A stretch of 64,000 nucleotides of DNA from Pleodorina starrii (GCA_030267565.1 BRXU01000014.1:1152001-1216000), one strand, 5' to 3'. Numbered from the stretch's first letter, positions 51,701 to 64,000 are shown. Notes: generated by a model from the letters alone, not told the origin. Translations and numbers: made by a program.

Positions 51701-54109
51701 CATCACGCACGCTCGCTGGTACACAGTACTCGCACGGTATTGTACGGAGCACACTTCAAGGCAGAGAGGGAGAGAGATAGGGCGATGTCCGTATGCCGCG
51801 GCCCCTTCACAGGCGTCGCGCATACATGCGCGGTTCGTCAATGCATAAACCTACTTGCTGGAAAGGGGGGAGGAGGAGGCTGAGAGAGGGTGGAGGAGCA
51901 ACGCCGCGCCGAGGGTTTTGATTCCGCCCGCTCCTGGTGGTGGTGGTGCTTCATGGCTGAAGGGGGGGGGTTAATTGCGTGGACTGGGGCCGCTAGCGTG
52001 CAGCGGCTGCGGGAGATGAGCATCAGGTTCTGTTTGTGTGATGATGATGGTGATCATTGGCCGACTGCCGGAGGCCTTCTGTGTGCGGAGCGGCACAGCG
52101 CGGCGGCGGGATGCGCAGCGCGGTGGGATCGGAGGGGCCGGGGTGGTGGATGGGTGGATGGTGATCACGGCCAAGCCCATCCAATGTTCCAAACCCATCA
52201 CATCACATCGCATCACATCGCATCGCATCACATCGCATCACATCCACGCGCCCACATCTACGTGCCCGCAACCACGTTCCCGCCCGCCCGCCCGCCCGCC
52301 CGCCCGCGTATCCCGTCTTCCACCCACCCAAGAAGTAGAAACGGAGGCAAGTCCCGTCCGAGATCCCCGCGGTGCACCGGGGAGCCGCTGTGCGCTGTGC
52401 CCTGTAGCGCTGCGTGCTGCTGATGTGGTTGTTGTGGATGATGTTGTGGATGTGGGTGTGGTTGCGGTTACAGTGGGCTCCAGACCCCTGGAAGGTGTCG
52501 AAGAGTCAGGGGATGAGGGAGGGCAGGAAGGTGCAGGTCGGCCTTCACGTGGGTGTTGCTCCACTACTGCAGTCCACTACGGAAAGAGCCGGCGTGCTGC
52601 TGCTGTTGATTTTCGTTGTTGGTGTTGATGTTGGTGTTGATGTTGGTGTTGATGTTGTTGCAGTGGGATACAGTGGAACGCGACTGAGATCCAGTGGAAC
52701 CCCAGTAGAATCCGAGTGGGATACAGTAGAATCCGAGTGGGATCCAGTAGAATCCGAGTGGGATCCAGTGGAATCCGAGTGGGATCCAGACCCACTGCTT
52801 GATGCGCGGCGTGGCGCGCTGTCTGTCTGTCTTGTCGCCGCGTGCGTCGTGCATGTCGGGTAGCGTGCGTGCGTGACATATACATATCGTGTATGTCGCG
52901 GCACGGGGTCATCGGCACGGCACGGCTGCGTGTATGTGCAGCGCCAAAGCCCGCTACGGTAGCTGTGCGGATCTCGCGAGTAAGGGAGTTTTAAAAGGCA
53001 GGCAGGCAGGCGTGTTTTTGTGTGTCCCAGGCGGCGGCGGCGGCTTTGGTTGGCGGCGGAGGAAAGGAGCGTTGCAGTTGCAAGCCTTGCTGTCCGTTCT
53101 GCTGTCAGTGCCCCGCTCCCTCTTCTTCTTGCCCCGCTTCCTCCTCTTGCCCCTCATCGGTCATATCCCCTTCTTTATCACGGTGTTTGCTTTCCCTGTC
53201 GTTGACACGTGCACGAGGCCGCCGGCCTCATGAAGCTCCCCCCCATTGGCATAGGGCCTCGGCCACGCACAAGCAGGCGCACCAACAGGCCTGGCAGCAA
53301 CTCCTGTCAGCCTTCCGGTGTTAGTTCTTGCTCCGACTCATTGCCATTGCCATTTCTGTTACAGAATGCTGTGCTAGAAAGAGGCTCTGCTTCGTAGGAA
53401 CAGGCCTCACGCTACGGTACTTCCGGCGCGATGGCGGGCTCCCCTGGAGTGGCCTGCCGGCACGAGCTGCGAGGACATCGGGCGTCCATGAGCCTGCGAC
53501 CAGAATGGACTATTAGATGTCGCACATTAAGTTGGTGTCAGGCAGGTGACGATATGGGGCCACGCCGTCGCGGGTGGGGGTGAGGGGGAAAATGGTCAGC
53601 GGGAGAAGCTTCTGTGGGCTTCTGAAGGCCATGGTGACTGCTGCCGAAGTACTTGCACGGTTTGTCGGGAAGCGGCAGCCCAAATTTTTTTCCCGCAAAG
53701 CTTCCAGCATCGCGCGACGTGATGAGCCGCATCTTTTGCAAATCGCCGAATGAGGGGCTCCGACGCTCGAAAGGGTCGGACTGGGGGTTTTTCGTTCGTC
53801 TGGCGGTACGCCCGACATGAGTTCAGCAGCCTGCCCCAACCTATGTGCTAGGCATGCATAGCGTCTTGAACAAAGACGGCTGAAGGCAGAAACTGTGGGA
53901 ATTGCTTCCGGGATGACGCGCATGAGTACGGCGCAGAAACAACTTTCCACTCTATGAGCTGCCAAGCCAAGGAAACAGGTTACACTTAAGCATATGGTAA
54001 AAGACTTGGAAGCACAGTCTGATGGCTTGCGTAACCCAGATGGCCGGAAGCACTTGAACACTTAGCACTCACACGCTGTCAACGTCATAGTGGGTATAGC
54101 GTCTCCAGA
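48742..54109. other. Spacer between the guanylyl cyclase and kinase genes
   Basis: No gene is supported. It holds the 3' UTR of the cyclase and the promoter of the kinase. Visible features: a perfect 10-bp stem-loop at 49344-49368 (CTCGGCTTGC, loop GTGAA); a Lys/Glu-rich frame ending at 49515 with no recognised domain; CATCACATCG-type repeats (52196-52250); GTTGGTGTTGAT repeats (52618-52660); and a 21-bp repeat (52662-52790). On the minus strand near 53640-53760 the frame reads DKPCKYFGSSHHGLQK, which recalls a CCHC zinc knuckle with a Cys lost, so a decayed retroelement gag is conceivable. Confidence 0.5.
52662..52790 (+). repeat. 21-bp tandem repeat
   Basis: About six copies of a unit reading GTAGAATCCGAGTGGGATCC-A; the first two are degenerate. 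It directly follows a GTT-rich run. Confidence 0.8.
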
Positions 54110-57100
54110 ATGGGTGGAGTGTGCTGCAAGGATGGTGTAGATAAGCAGGAGCTAGGTGGTGGAACTGTGCCGGGTCCAGCAGTGCCCGCATCGGTGCGTT
54201 CTGCCCTGCGATGGAAAAGGCTTTAACCGCTCGGGCTTGTTTTCTTCCTTCCACATACGCCTTGGACAGAACATGTGTTTTAGTGCAGCTCCTTGTTAGA
54301 AACCCGTGTGCGTATTGTGGGCCGGTTGACCCGACTTGCAGGCGCCCACACCGGCTTCGGACAAGGCTGCGGTGGAAGTGTCCGGCGCGACGGATCCTGC
54401 GAAGGAACCAACACAGCAAGCAGACCCGCAGGGCAGTGGAAAAAAAGAAGCGCCTCTGACACCTAGCGTGACGCCGGCATCAGCACCGGCGTCCGCTGCC
54501 GTTGCTTCTACTACAGTAGTGAATGCCGATCAGATAACCTTAAGTGAGCGCGCTCAACAAGCGCCGCTCGGAGATGACAGCATTGAAGTTCCGCAGACTT
54601 CAGCCGTCCGGGTTGGCGACAAAAACGCTGCAGCGAACACAAGCCCAGCCCCAGCCCCTGCGGCGCGCAGGCTAGCTCCGACAGCCGCCACGCCCCCGGC
54701 CGCTGAGCCGGCCATGCCCGAGACGCCCGTCGAGCCAGTGGCCCGAGCTACTCCCCAACTCAAGCCCCAGCCTCGTCCGGCGGCAGGCGAGGGGATGACG
54801 CAGCCGCCAGCGCAGCAGCAGCAGCCGCTGCCGCCCTTCAAGTCTCAAGCGCTGGCCGACCTGGTTCAGGCGAGTGAGCCGTCGCCGCGCACCACCGCCC
54901 CGAACCTGGAGGTGCGGGGCTCTGTTGCCACCTCCGCCTCGCCGCACCAGCCGCCGACCTCCCTGACCGAGGCCGGCCTCAGCATTGCGCGCGACCCGTC
55001 CACCACGGATCAGACGGCAGCGCCTCCCGACAGCAAGGTCAGGGTCGAGACGACGCGCCGCAGCACGCACCCGCCAATCGCTGGAGGCGGCGCCGGCGGG
55101 GAGGCGTCTTCCTCCGTGTCGTACAGTCACAGCGCCACGTCATCGCAGCCACCGGGCTCCTCCGCGCCGCAGGGCTCCTCGCACAACCCTCAGGACGGCG
55201 GCGGATCTGTCATGATGGGGTCGTCCGCGGCGCAAGCCCGGTCAGCAGCAGGTGAGACAGCAGCCCCAAAAACGACGGGCGGCAACAGCCTGGCCGGCGC
55301 CGAGTCCATCGAAGGTGCGGGCAGGAGTCCGCGGGGCGTCGTGCGTGTGTGCGCGTGGAGGGGGAAGGGGAAGGGCGCGTTCGGAGTTTGGCGCGCACGG
55401 GGCCCGCGTCGCGCCCCGACCCACATCGCCCCTCCCACCCGCCGGCCGGTTGCCCTCGCCGCGCCGCGAAATGACAGCATCCATGGCCACGCGCGCAACC
55501 GCGTTCCGTGCTTTTGAGTGCTGCCGATTGCGCCGCGTCGCCGGGACATGTCGATACTGGTGGTGTCCCCGAGTGACCCGCTGGTTGCATTGCGGATCGG
55601 TGGGCGCAGTGCCCCTTTGCGTTGGCAACTGGATCGCTCCCCGTCGCCCTCCGCCAGTGGCACGGCAGCAGAAAAGGGGCCGTTCTGTTTAGGCGGCAAG
55701 GGTTGTCCGCTTGACCTGAGAACACGCCCTCATCCGCGTCGTCCTTTATGGCGCGCGCTCCCTTTCCACAACACGACTTTTTTTCCTCAGCAGCTTACCG
55801 AGGCGAGCCTGGTGGGCCGTCGAAGTTCAATACCGCTCCTTAGGAAACGGTCGAGGCACACGCGAGCGCATGCCAGCAAAGCCCACCCTCACCAAAGCCG
55901 GGCAATGCAAGGCACTCAGCAGCCCGCCGCAGGTGTGGCATGTGCCCAGGCAACACGAAGCGCCGCGGGTGAATACAGTGACGCTGTGACAGCGGCATCA
56001 GCACCCTGGCCGGCGGACGCTTTTAAGTGGCGCAGATGACGGACGGGACCACCCGCCCCCCTCCTCTCCTTTGCCCCTGTCACTCGCGGCAGGGTCGAGC
56101 AACGCCGTGTCCGACCCCTCTGGCACGGGCAGCACGCCGGCAACCAACAAGACCGCCAACTCTGGCTTCATGTTCGGCGCGCCGCGCGCGCGCGAGCACA
56201 AGGACAAGCGGCGCAGGGGTGAGTGCGACGGGGGATCGGCCACGAGCAGCGGGCGGTCAGTCACCCGCCTGGAAGGCACGTAACGTGGATATAAGTTTGC
56301 ATGGTTCTTTGGAAGCCGAGTTGCGCGTGGCTTAAAATGTATGCGCGCAGCCAGGGCAGGGGGGGGCACAAGCTCTGCGGAATTGTGTACAGCTCGACAA
56401 GAGCATTTAAAAGTTGCGGTTCTTGGTGTTGTACGGCGGAAATGTTGGGTTCCAAAGTTGGTTGCACGGCACAGGTGAGTGGGTGGGTCTGGGGCCCCGA
56501 ACAAGAAGTGCCATGAAAAAGGACCTTGTGCAGTAGGCCGCGACCGTATTCTTAAAAGGGTGAAGCCCTGTGCACCACCAACCTTCGGATGCAAGGCTCA
56601 TGCGCGGGGCCCCTTGAGGACTATTGCGCATAACAAAGGAACCGTAAACTGGAGGAGAAGATGGAGGATGAGGTCGCCTCCCGTCCAACAACATAGGGAG
56701 GGAGCAAAGCCACTACCTTGAGGGCCCATGACCCGCTTGTGAACCCGCTTGGGTTCTGGGTCCGTTCGCTAACGCCGTCTCCTTCTCCGCTGCGGATTTC
56801 TCTTTATACCCCCCAACCCACCCACCCACCCAACCCCCCCACAGACCCCAAGCGCACCAAGTCCCAGAGCTCCGGCTCCAACGCCTCCGGCGTCCCGCCG
56901 CCCGCCGGTAGCGAGGGCATCACCGGCAGCAAGGCCAGCGGCAGCGACGTGCCTGGCGCCGCTGGCAGCGGCAACCGCGGCGCCGTCAGCGGAAGCCAGG
57001 CGGCGACCATGATTGGCAGCAGCGCCGCCGACCCGTCCGTGGGCTCAATGGACATGATGGCCGCATCCACGTCCGCCTTGGGCGTCGGCAACGTCGGCTC

Positions 57101-60100
57101 ATCGTCATTCGGCCTGGCCCCGGGAAGCCCCGTCGGCGGCAGCATCGGCCAGCGGGACTACACCACCATTGGCCGCCGCATCAACAGGCCAGCCGCGCCG
57201 CGTAAGCCCGCGGCGTCGGGATCTGCCGTGGCCCCCAGCGGCGGCGGCTGCTCCAGCGCTCGCGCCAGCAGCAAGACGCGAAGCGACCCCAGCAGCGTCG
57301 CGAGCAGCTCCGCCGCGGGCGTGGCCGCCGCCGGCGTGGCCGCCGCCGCCGCCGGCCTGGGCTTGGTGGCGGAAGGGGAGGACGGCGCGGCGGCGGGGGC
57401 CGGGGGCGTGCCGGAGGCGGTGCCGGAGGGCGAAGTCGAGGGCGAGGGCGAGGAGGAGGAGGGCGAGGAGGAGGGCGAGGGCGAGGAGGAGGAGGGGGAT
57501 GTCAGCGGCGCCTCGCGGCGCAGCAGCAGCGAGCACCTGAGCATTATGTCGCCGCCTGAGGGCAGCGATGTGGAGAACGTGCTGATGCTCATCTGCAACA
57601 TCTTCCAGCTGCCGGTGGCGCTGGTGGCGGCCTACAGGTGGGTGGGGCCGGGGGGTCGGCCAGGCTGGGCTAGGCTGTGGGGTGATGAAGATGATGAATG
57701 TCCCGGCGATGGGACGGAGGCGACTGGGGGTGGGTAGACTGGAGGATGAGTAGTCCATCTTCACGCCCCAGTGCTGCCGTGCTGCGGATTTTTTCTAAAC
57801 GCCGCCGCCGCCATCGCCGCCTCCGGCGCCCTCCTCCTGGCGCAGGTCCGCAAACATCTTTATCCGCAGCACCGCCCTGCGCCTGACGGACGACGACCAG
57901 TGGCGGTACAGCCTGGCGCAGTGGTCCATGCTCAACGCCTACGAGCTGAGGGACGTGCTGATGGTGCCTAACGCAGCGCTGGACGACAGGTGGGCGGGCG
58001 GTGGCCCCGGCGGGCGGGTGCGCAGCGGCTGCATTGACAGGCGGGCGGAAGGAAGGAAGGGTTTCTCATGCTGCCGCGCTCTCTTCCCCTCGTCTCGTCT
58101 TGTATCGCGCCGTCGCCTGCGCCCATCGCCGCGGCGGCGGTGGGCCGTGATCTGGGGCCGAACCCCGCTGTTAAAATCGCGTCGCCGCCGCCGCAGCCAC
58201 CACGCCACGTGAACAATTCGTGCCCCCCCCCCCCGCCGCCCGCGCCGCTGCGTCGTTTCCTGCCGTCCACAGGTTCCGCAACCACTACTGCGTCAAGAAC
58301 GAGCCCAAGGTCAAGTTCTTCATGGCCTCGCCGCTGAGGAGCTCAACCGGCGAGCTGCTGGGCACGCTGTGAGTGCGCGGGGAGGGGGTGCGAACCTGCG
58401 GCTAGGCAAATCATCGCGCGTGCACACGTGCGTGCTTCACCTCGCTGTTCTTTTGCAGACGAACTGCAAGCCTTTCTTCGCCACGCAGATGTTTACCGTT
58501 CACGGGGCTCTGGCCGGTCCCGTGGATGATGACGGCCCCCTCGCCCCTCCCCGCGCGGCTGCAGCAGCTTGATCAACAACGTCCGCGCTGACTCATTGTT
58601 CTGGAGCATACCACTCCCTGACCCCCCGTCCCCCCTTTCTTCCTTGCGAGCTTGCGAAACCACTCTTCAAAAATTCAAACCTCCCCCTTCCCCCTTCCGT
58701 CCCCCCTTCCTCCTTCCGCCCTCAGCTGCATGGCCGACTTCAACGAGCGTTCCCTGGAGCCCACCAACCTGCTGGTGGTGAACAACCTGCAGACGCTGGT
58801 CATCCGGCAGCTGGAGCGGGACATGGCGCTGGCGGCGGAGCGCGCGGAGAACGAGGCGGCCACGGAGCAGCTGCAGCAGGAGATGATGCGCGCGCTGGAC
58901 CACTTTGAAAAGTGCATCATGTTTGTGGACACCAGCAAGCCGGGGTGGGAGGTGCTGTACACCAATCTGGCCTGGGAGCACGTCACAGGTGGGGCGGTGG
59001 GTGGGTGGGTGGGTTGGTAGGTGGGTGGGTAGGTGGGAGAGGTCCAGGTCGCGCTGCGCTGCGTGGTTTTTTGCCGGATCGGGGGCCGCCAGGATGGATG
59101 GGGGACGAACCCGCGGAGCAGGAGTAGAGTGGAGTTGCGCCACCGCCCGCCGAGCTGGTCAGTGCCCAGAGAGCCGACCGCCACGCAACCCGACCCCGTC
59201 TGGAAGCAAGCCCTCGGGTGGCCCTTCCGTTTCGAGAAAGGGCCGAGGCGGCTGCAGCTCCCCGCGCCCTTCGCCGTCGCCGCGCTCTCCGCCGCCTGCT
59301 CGGCCTGTCCCAGCCCCGTCCTGCGTCTGCCCTCGCCTCGTCTTGCTCCCACCTTCGCCGCCACGGCCATTTGGCCCCCCAGGCATACCCCGAGAGCACG
59401 TGCTCGGCCGGGTTCTGCCGGACGGCAGCGTCTTTGACCCCAGCCGTAAGTGTATCAAGCGAGGTCAAGCCAGGACTGAAAGTAATCACACACAGGTTGA
59501 AGGTCAGAAGAATGCGACAGCCCGACATGGCAGCACGAGGCCCCACCGTCAGCCAGCGCAGAGCAGCGCACCGCACCGCACTGCACCCAACGAGCGCAGG
59601 CGGCCGGCGATCTCCGCCCGGCGGGCAGGCATGCAGGCAGGCTGCCCCCGACCTCAAGCGCTAGCGGGGCTTGAGGAACAGGGAGGGTCAACCTCTTGCT
59701 CCGGACCGGCTCGCGAGGCTGCCCGGCGCCTCAGCAGGCGGCGGCGGCGGAGGTGGATTAGGGAGAGGATAAGAAGCGCCGGGGAGCACATACGGTAACC
59801 TCAGCCGGCCGGTTGCGGCAACCCTCGACACGCAGCAGTCCGCGGCAGCAATCGCGCTAGATCGGTGTCTCCCCTCCCGGCGCTTCAGCAGCAGCAGCAG
59901 CAGCCAGCCACCCTCGCCCGCATGGGGCCGGTCCGCCCTCGCCGTCCCTTCGGGCTCGTCAGGCCCCACCCCTGATCCACGCCCCTGGTCGCTGCACCCG
60001 TGCACATACCCTTACCCCTCCTTTCCCTCGGCCTACCCGCCCCGTCCCCGTCCTGCCCTGTCCCCGCCCTGTTCCCCCGCCCTGTTCCCCCGCCCTCCTC

Positions 60101-63100
60101 CCTCTCCCTCTTCCGCGGCTCGCAGGCGTGCCGCGCGTGCACGTTCAGGGCCGGCCCCTGCAGGACTTCTTCATGGCCCTGGGCGGTGCCGCGTTGGACT
60201 GGTCGTCCACCGCCGAGGAGGTGGCCTCCCGGGCCGAGTTCACGGTCCACCGGGTGGCGGTGCGGCAGAAGCCCGACAAGCTCGTGTCGCTGCACCTCAG
60301 GTGAGGAGGGGGGAGCCCTACCACGCCGGCCCCCCGAGGGGACGCTGGCTGCTGCAGCCGGGCCCCACGTAGCAATGCGCGCAAAGGGCCCCCGGTCTCG
60401 GTCTCTCCCCCGGCCCCGGCTCCGTTCGCTAACGCCGTCTCCGTCCCTTCGCTGCGGTATCTTTTTTCTACCCCCCACCGCCCCGCCAGGCTCGCCACGG
60501 ACCAGGCCAGCGGCGAGCTGGAGGGGCTGCTGCCCAAGGGGCTGCCCGGCTGGGTCAAGGCACGCGGCAACGAGGCGCACAACTACTTTGTGTTTGTGGA
60601 GGAGGTCAACCCGCAGGTGCGGGTAAGGATCCGTCGGGGACAGCGCGAGACCCGCCCCGCCCCGTCCCGCAGCGGCTGCGGCGGTGACGGCGGCGGCTGT
60701 TGCCCGTTGTCCCGCAATGTCGTGATAGCGCTTTGAGAGGAGCATCGGCATCCGCGCGTCGAGGCCAGCCGCTGCGGGAGGCAAGGTCTTGTGCGGCCGA
60801 GCGAGACGCGGTCGTGCGGTGCTCCGAGCAGCGCCGCCGCCGCCGGCCACACGCCACTCGCGCCCGCCGGAGACGACTCCGCGTTCGCGGCCGTAGCGGA
60901 GTGATCAGGAGTGGAGAGTGATTCTGGGGAGGTGACGCGCTCGTGCGGCCCGCGCTCGCCTAGCCCAACCATGGCCCATCCATGGCCCCTGGCCACGCAT
61001 CACGCGCAGGGCGGCGCGCCCGCGCCCAGCCGCGCGCTTGTTGCCATCTGCAGTGTACCCAGGCCTGCCCTCGCTCCTTGCCGCCATGCGCTCCCTCCCT
61101 CCCTCCCTCCCCGGCCCCCCTCCCTCCTCGTCCCCTCGTCCGTGCTCGCACTCAAGCCCGCACCGCCTTGCCTTCCCGCCTGTCGTCCTCGGCGCCCTTC
61201 CTCCCCTTGATGTTCCCTTGCCTTGCGCCTCAGCCCCTACGTGCGGCATGGCCTCCTCTAGTGTTTTTGCTTATCGCGTGTTGTGTCCCCGTGTTCGCGT
61301 GTTTGTGGTCTGTCCGTCTGTCCCGGCTCCCTCACCTTCCCTCTGTCCAGCAGGCCCCGGGCAGCTCCACCGTGTATGAGGCGCTGGCCAAGCACGTGGA
61401 GAAGGTGCCGGGCCTGGAGCTGAGCCACCTGCTGGGCAAGGGCGGCTTCGGCTCGGTCTACTACGGCACCTGGAACGCAATGCCGGTGGCGGTCAAGATG
61501 ATCGACAACAGGTGTGCGGCGGGTGTGTATGTGTATATATGTGTGTGCAGCGGGGCGCGGCTTGCGGCCTGCGGCCCCGGGGTGCAGCGAAGGTAGTGCA
61601 GTGATGGTCGGAATTCCTACTGGAATCGCGCCATCGCCCGTATGCCAGCCAGTCAGCCTGCTTGGGACTGTGTCCTATCCTCCTTCAGGCCCCTGCTGAC
61701 CCTGGCCTTGCCCCTGCATCCTCCCTCCTTCTCCGCGCCCTGGCCCCGCCCTTGTCCCCCAGGCTGACCAAGACCAACACGGAGGGCATATCGCTGGAGG
61801 CGCTCATGGGTCAGGAGCTGGCGCACCCCAACATTGTCAAGACCATCAAGTACGTCATGCGCAACGCCCTCAACGCCTCGTCCATGTCCGGATCCAACTC
61901 CCGCTCCCGCGGCGGCATCAGCTCCTCCAAGCCGCCGCTGCACTCGCGCAACGGCCCCTACAGCGGCGGCGTCATCACCAGCCGCCACGGCAGCCGCGGC
62001 CTCATGCTGCCGGCGGTCGGCAGCAGCGGCGCCAACGCGGGTGTCGGCGGCGGCGGTGCCAACGGGCACGGCGCCAACGGACACGGCGGCGGCGGCAACG
62101 GCGGCGGGCCGGCCACGGGCATGATGTCGTACATGACATCGGCCCAGCCGGGGCTGTCCGGCATGACGAGTGCCCAGATGGCGGCTGCTCTGGACCTGAC
62201 GTCGGCGTCGGCGATGCAGCACCTGAACCGCGCCGGCACGACAATGACCAGCGATGCGACCACGGTGGCCGGCGGCGGCAGCCAGTACTCGGGCAACCCA
62301 TTCGGCGCCGTCGGTAACGCAGCAGCCGACGGCAGCAGCGGCGTGCCGCCACGGGAGGCCAACGTCGCCGCCGTCGCCGCCGCCGCCGCCGCGGCCGCGG
62401 CCGCGCAGGCCAGCGCCGGCCCAGGCACCGCCACCACCAGCACCACCAGTGGCCAGACCGCCGTGGGCCCCGCCTCCATCCCCGCCTCCTCCGCCTCCAC
62501 CGCCGCCGGCCCGCCCTCCATCGCCAGCGCCGGCGGCTTCCCCGCCAACAACCTGCCGAGCGTGGCCTCTCCCGCCCTCTCCTCCCGCGCCCCCTCCATA
62601 ACCGCGGGGCTTGAGCCACTTCCCTCGCGCCGCGGCTCCGGCCCGCTGACGCTGGCGGGCGGCGCGGCCGGCGCCGGCTTTGACTCACGCGGCCGGCCGC
62701 GCACGCCGAGGACGCCGCTGGCAGCGCCGGCGGTGGCGCTGCCGTCGCAGATGTCGCCGCTGGCGGCGCCCGCTGCCGCCGCGGCGTCCATCACCGCCGC
62801 CTACCCGCCCGATGCGTCGCCGCCCAACCTGTCTCACCTGACCCCGGGGCAGCAGCAAGCCGCCATGACGTCGCGCTTCTCGCTGGCCTTCTCCACCATC
62901 ACATCGGGAGGGGAGGGGATGGTGCCGGGCAAGGGGTGAGTGACGACTGAGGCGGCCCGGGCAAGGGGTGGGTGAGTGAGCAAAGAAGCAACCACGGCGA
63001 TGGGGGTTGGGGGGCAGCGGGTTGGTGAGCTCCGCCCCCTTGCTCCCGGGGTTGCCTGCCTAACTGTTTACGGCACCTCCCTGGCGCGTCCGTCTGTCTG

Positions 63101-63548
63101 TCCGTCCGACCGTCCGCGTCTTGGGGTGCTTTTTCGGCCTCGTCGTCGTCTTGGTGCCAAGTCACTTGCGGTTGTCCTCGCCCGTGCACATCGTCCGTGC
63201 ATGAGAGCAGGGCCCATCCCACCCATCCGTGTTGCACGTGCACGTGAAAGCCCGCATTGCCACCAGCGGCAACGGGTCGGACGGATGTTGCAAACACGCC
63301 ACCATCACCACCGTACCATCACTGCAACCAGCACCTTCCTCCGTCCTCCGCTCCCGCTCCCATTACCTCGCATGGCACTGACATCCCCTTCCGCCTCCCG
63401 CTCCCCTCCCAGGAGCCACTCCCCCTCCAGCAGCAGCGGTGGCGCCCACACGCAGCAGATGGGCGGCCCCATGGGCAGTGCGGGCAGCGGCGAGGATATG
63501 GGGGAGGTGTGGATCATCATGGAGTTCTGCGACAGGGGGAGTCTGCAG
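54110..63548 (+). CDS. GAF-PAS protein kinase with acylated N terminus (3' truncated by window)
   Basis: Thirteen in-phase exons are visible: 54110-54193, 54342-55314, 56093-56218, 56845-57637, 57846-57989, 58273-58368, 58726-58988, 59383-59445, 60126-60300, 60490-60622, 61351-61511, 61763-62935, 63413-63548, giving 1,440 residues before the right edge. The start MGGVCCKDG fits N-myristoylation on Gly2 with palmitoylation on Cys5/6, suggesting membrane attachment. Residues 29-630 are low complexity, with an acidic Glu/Gly run just before the GAF domain (about 640-790, with LLGTLCMADF). A PAS domain follows (about 803-950). The kinase has GKGGFGSV (979-986), VAVK (K999) and an alpha-C Glu (likely E1016 in SLEALMGQELAHPNIV); EVWIIMEFCDRGSLQ is the hinge region. 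About 385 low-complexity residues sit between alpha-C and the hinge. The catalytic loop and DFG lie outside the window. It resembles the TKL-type GAF/PAS kinases abundant in volvocine algae; the substrate and ligand are unknown. The end of exon 10 could be 60616 instead of 60622. Confidence 0.9.
56757..56816 (+). repeat. Dispersed intron repeat, copy D
   Basis: Reads TCCGTTCGCTAACGCCGTCT, then CCTTCTCCGCTGCGGATTTC, then TCTTTATACCCCCC. It ends 28 bp before the acceptor of kinase exon 4 (AG at 56843-56844). Confidence 0.8.
57772..57803 (+). repeat. Dispersed intron repeat, copy E (3' half only)
   Basis: CGTGCTGCGGATTTTTTCTA matches the 3' half of copies D and F. It lies in the next kinase intron, about 43 bp before the exon 5 acceptor. 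Confidence 0.45.
60417..60477 (+). repeat. Dispersed intron repeat, copy F
   Basis: Reads TCCGTTCGCTAACGCCGTCT, then CCGTCCCTTCGCTGCGGTAT, then CTTTTTTCTACCCCCC. It ends 12 bp before the acceptor of kinase exon 10 (AG at 60488-60489), so its T/C tail serves as the polypyrimidine tract. Confidence 0.8.
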
Positions 63549-64000
63549 GTGAGGACGCGGCCGGGAGGGAAGGCGGGGGAGGCGAGGGAGGCGGAGGTGG
63601 AGGTGGGGGGGGGAGCGGGGGCAAGAAATACGTGACCCCAGCAAAGCGAGCGAGGCGACGGGGAGCGAGGGGGCGGGTTTGAGCCTCCGAAGAGGAGGAG
63701 AAACGGTCACGGGGGCTACGGGGGAGCGGGAGTGAGGGGGGAGGGTGCGCTGCGTGGCAGGGCGGCAGGGCAGCGGGGCTGCCTCCTACCAAGTTGGCCT
63801 TCGTAAGGCGCCGGCCGCGTCGCCGCCACGGTGTGCGAGTCTTTCCTCACTCTTTCCTCACAAGACCAAATAAGGGTAGCGCCGCGCTTCTCCAACCCTG
63901 CCTTCCCTGGCTCGGTATGGCCCGGTTGTGTGTAGTCCCTTCGCCCATGTGGGTCGCCGCCCGTTGGAACCCTAAACCCTCCCCTCACCTCACCTCCCCT
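63549..64000 (+). other. Intron of the kinase gene running to the window edge
   Basis: Begins at the exon 13 donor (CAG|GTGAGG). No further kinase-like exon (HRD, DFG) is found before the edge. One telomere-like unit (CCCTAAA) is present near 63970; a single unit is not meaningful. Confidence 0.6.

Noticed and set aside
53513..54061. 182-residue minus-strand frame
   Set aside because: No coherent domain over its length; only a zinc-knuckle-like fragment, and that in a second frame. Reported only as a weak finding.

Overview
This window looks like nuclear DNA from a volvocine green alga (Chlamydomonas/Volvox relatives). The signs are GC-rich coding sequence, genes cut into many short exons with GTGAGT/GTGCGT-type donors and pyrimidine-rich acceptors, long Ala/Gly/Ser/Gln low-complexity inserts inside conserved domains, a ciliary tubulin-modifying enzyme, GAF/PAS kinase and PAS-guanylyl cyclase genes, and interstitial copies of the TTTTAGGG telomere repeat known from Chlamydomonas. 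The species cannot be decided from sequence alone. Gene models below were built by hand from splice sites, reading-frame phase and protein similarity recalled from memory; no search was run.

Layout. (1) 1-689, + strand: the 3' end of a glycoside-hydrolase-like gene, followed by a 21-bp minisatellite (about 830-1560). (2) 690-8688: a gene-poor stretch with G-rich simple repeats, two telomere-like tracts and an AT-richer part holding a possible DNA element with 18-bp inverted ends (5712-6912). (3) 8689-15629, +: an 11-exon gene for a 572-residue, probably type II membrane-anchored, GH42-like protein; it is a tandem paralogue of gene 1. (4) 15630-19473: no gene recognised. (5) 19474-24596, - strand: tubulin polyglutamylase TTLL9, 10 exons, 598 residues. 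(6) 24929-27125, +: mitochondrial ribosomal protein mL45, 5 exons, 266 residues, sharing a 332-bp divergent promoter interval with TTLL9. (7) 27126-29489: AT-richer spacer with a nested inverted-repeat element (27914-28623). (8) about 29490-48741, +: a very large PAS-guanylyl cyclase, 16 exons and about 2,501 residues, whose sixth intron is a 6.5-kb array of about 542 copies of a 12-bp unit. (9) 48742-54109: spacer with short repeats. (10) 54110 to beyond the right edge, +: a GAF-PAS-protein kinase with an MGGVCC acylation-type N terminus; 13 exons are visible (1,440 residues) and the kinase domain is cut by the window end.

The genes are not an operon. Two are cyclic-nucleotide/kinase signalling genes lying in tandem, one acts on axonemal tubulin, one in the mitochondrial ribosome, and the first pair are tandem duplicates. 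The most unusual features are the 12-bp array inside the cyclase intron, a short repeat family that sits at intron ends in three different genes, and domain-splitting low-complexity inserts in the cyclase PAS and kinase domains.
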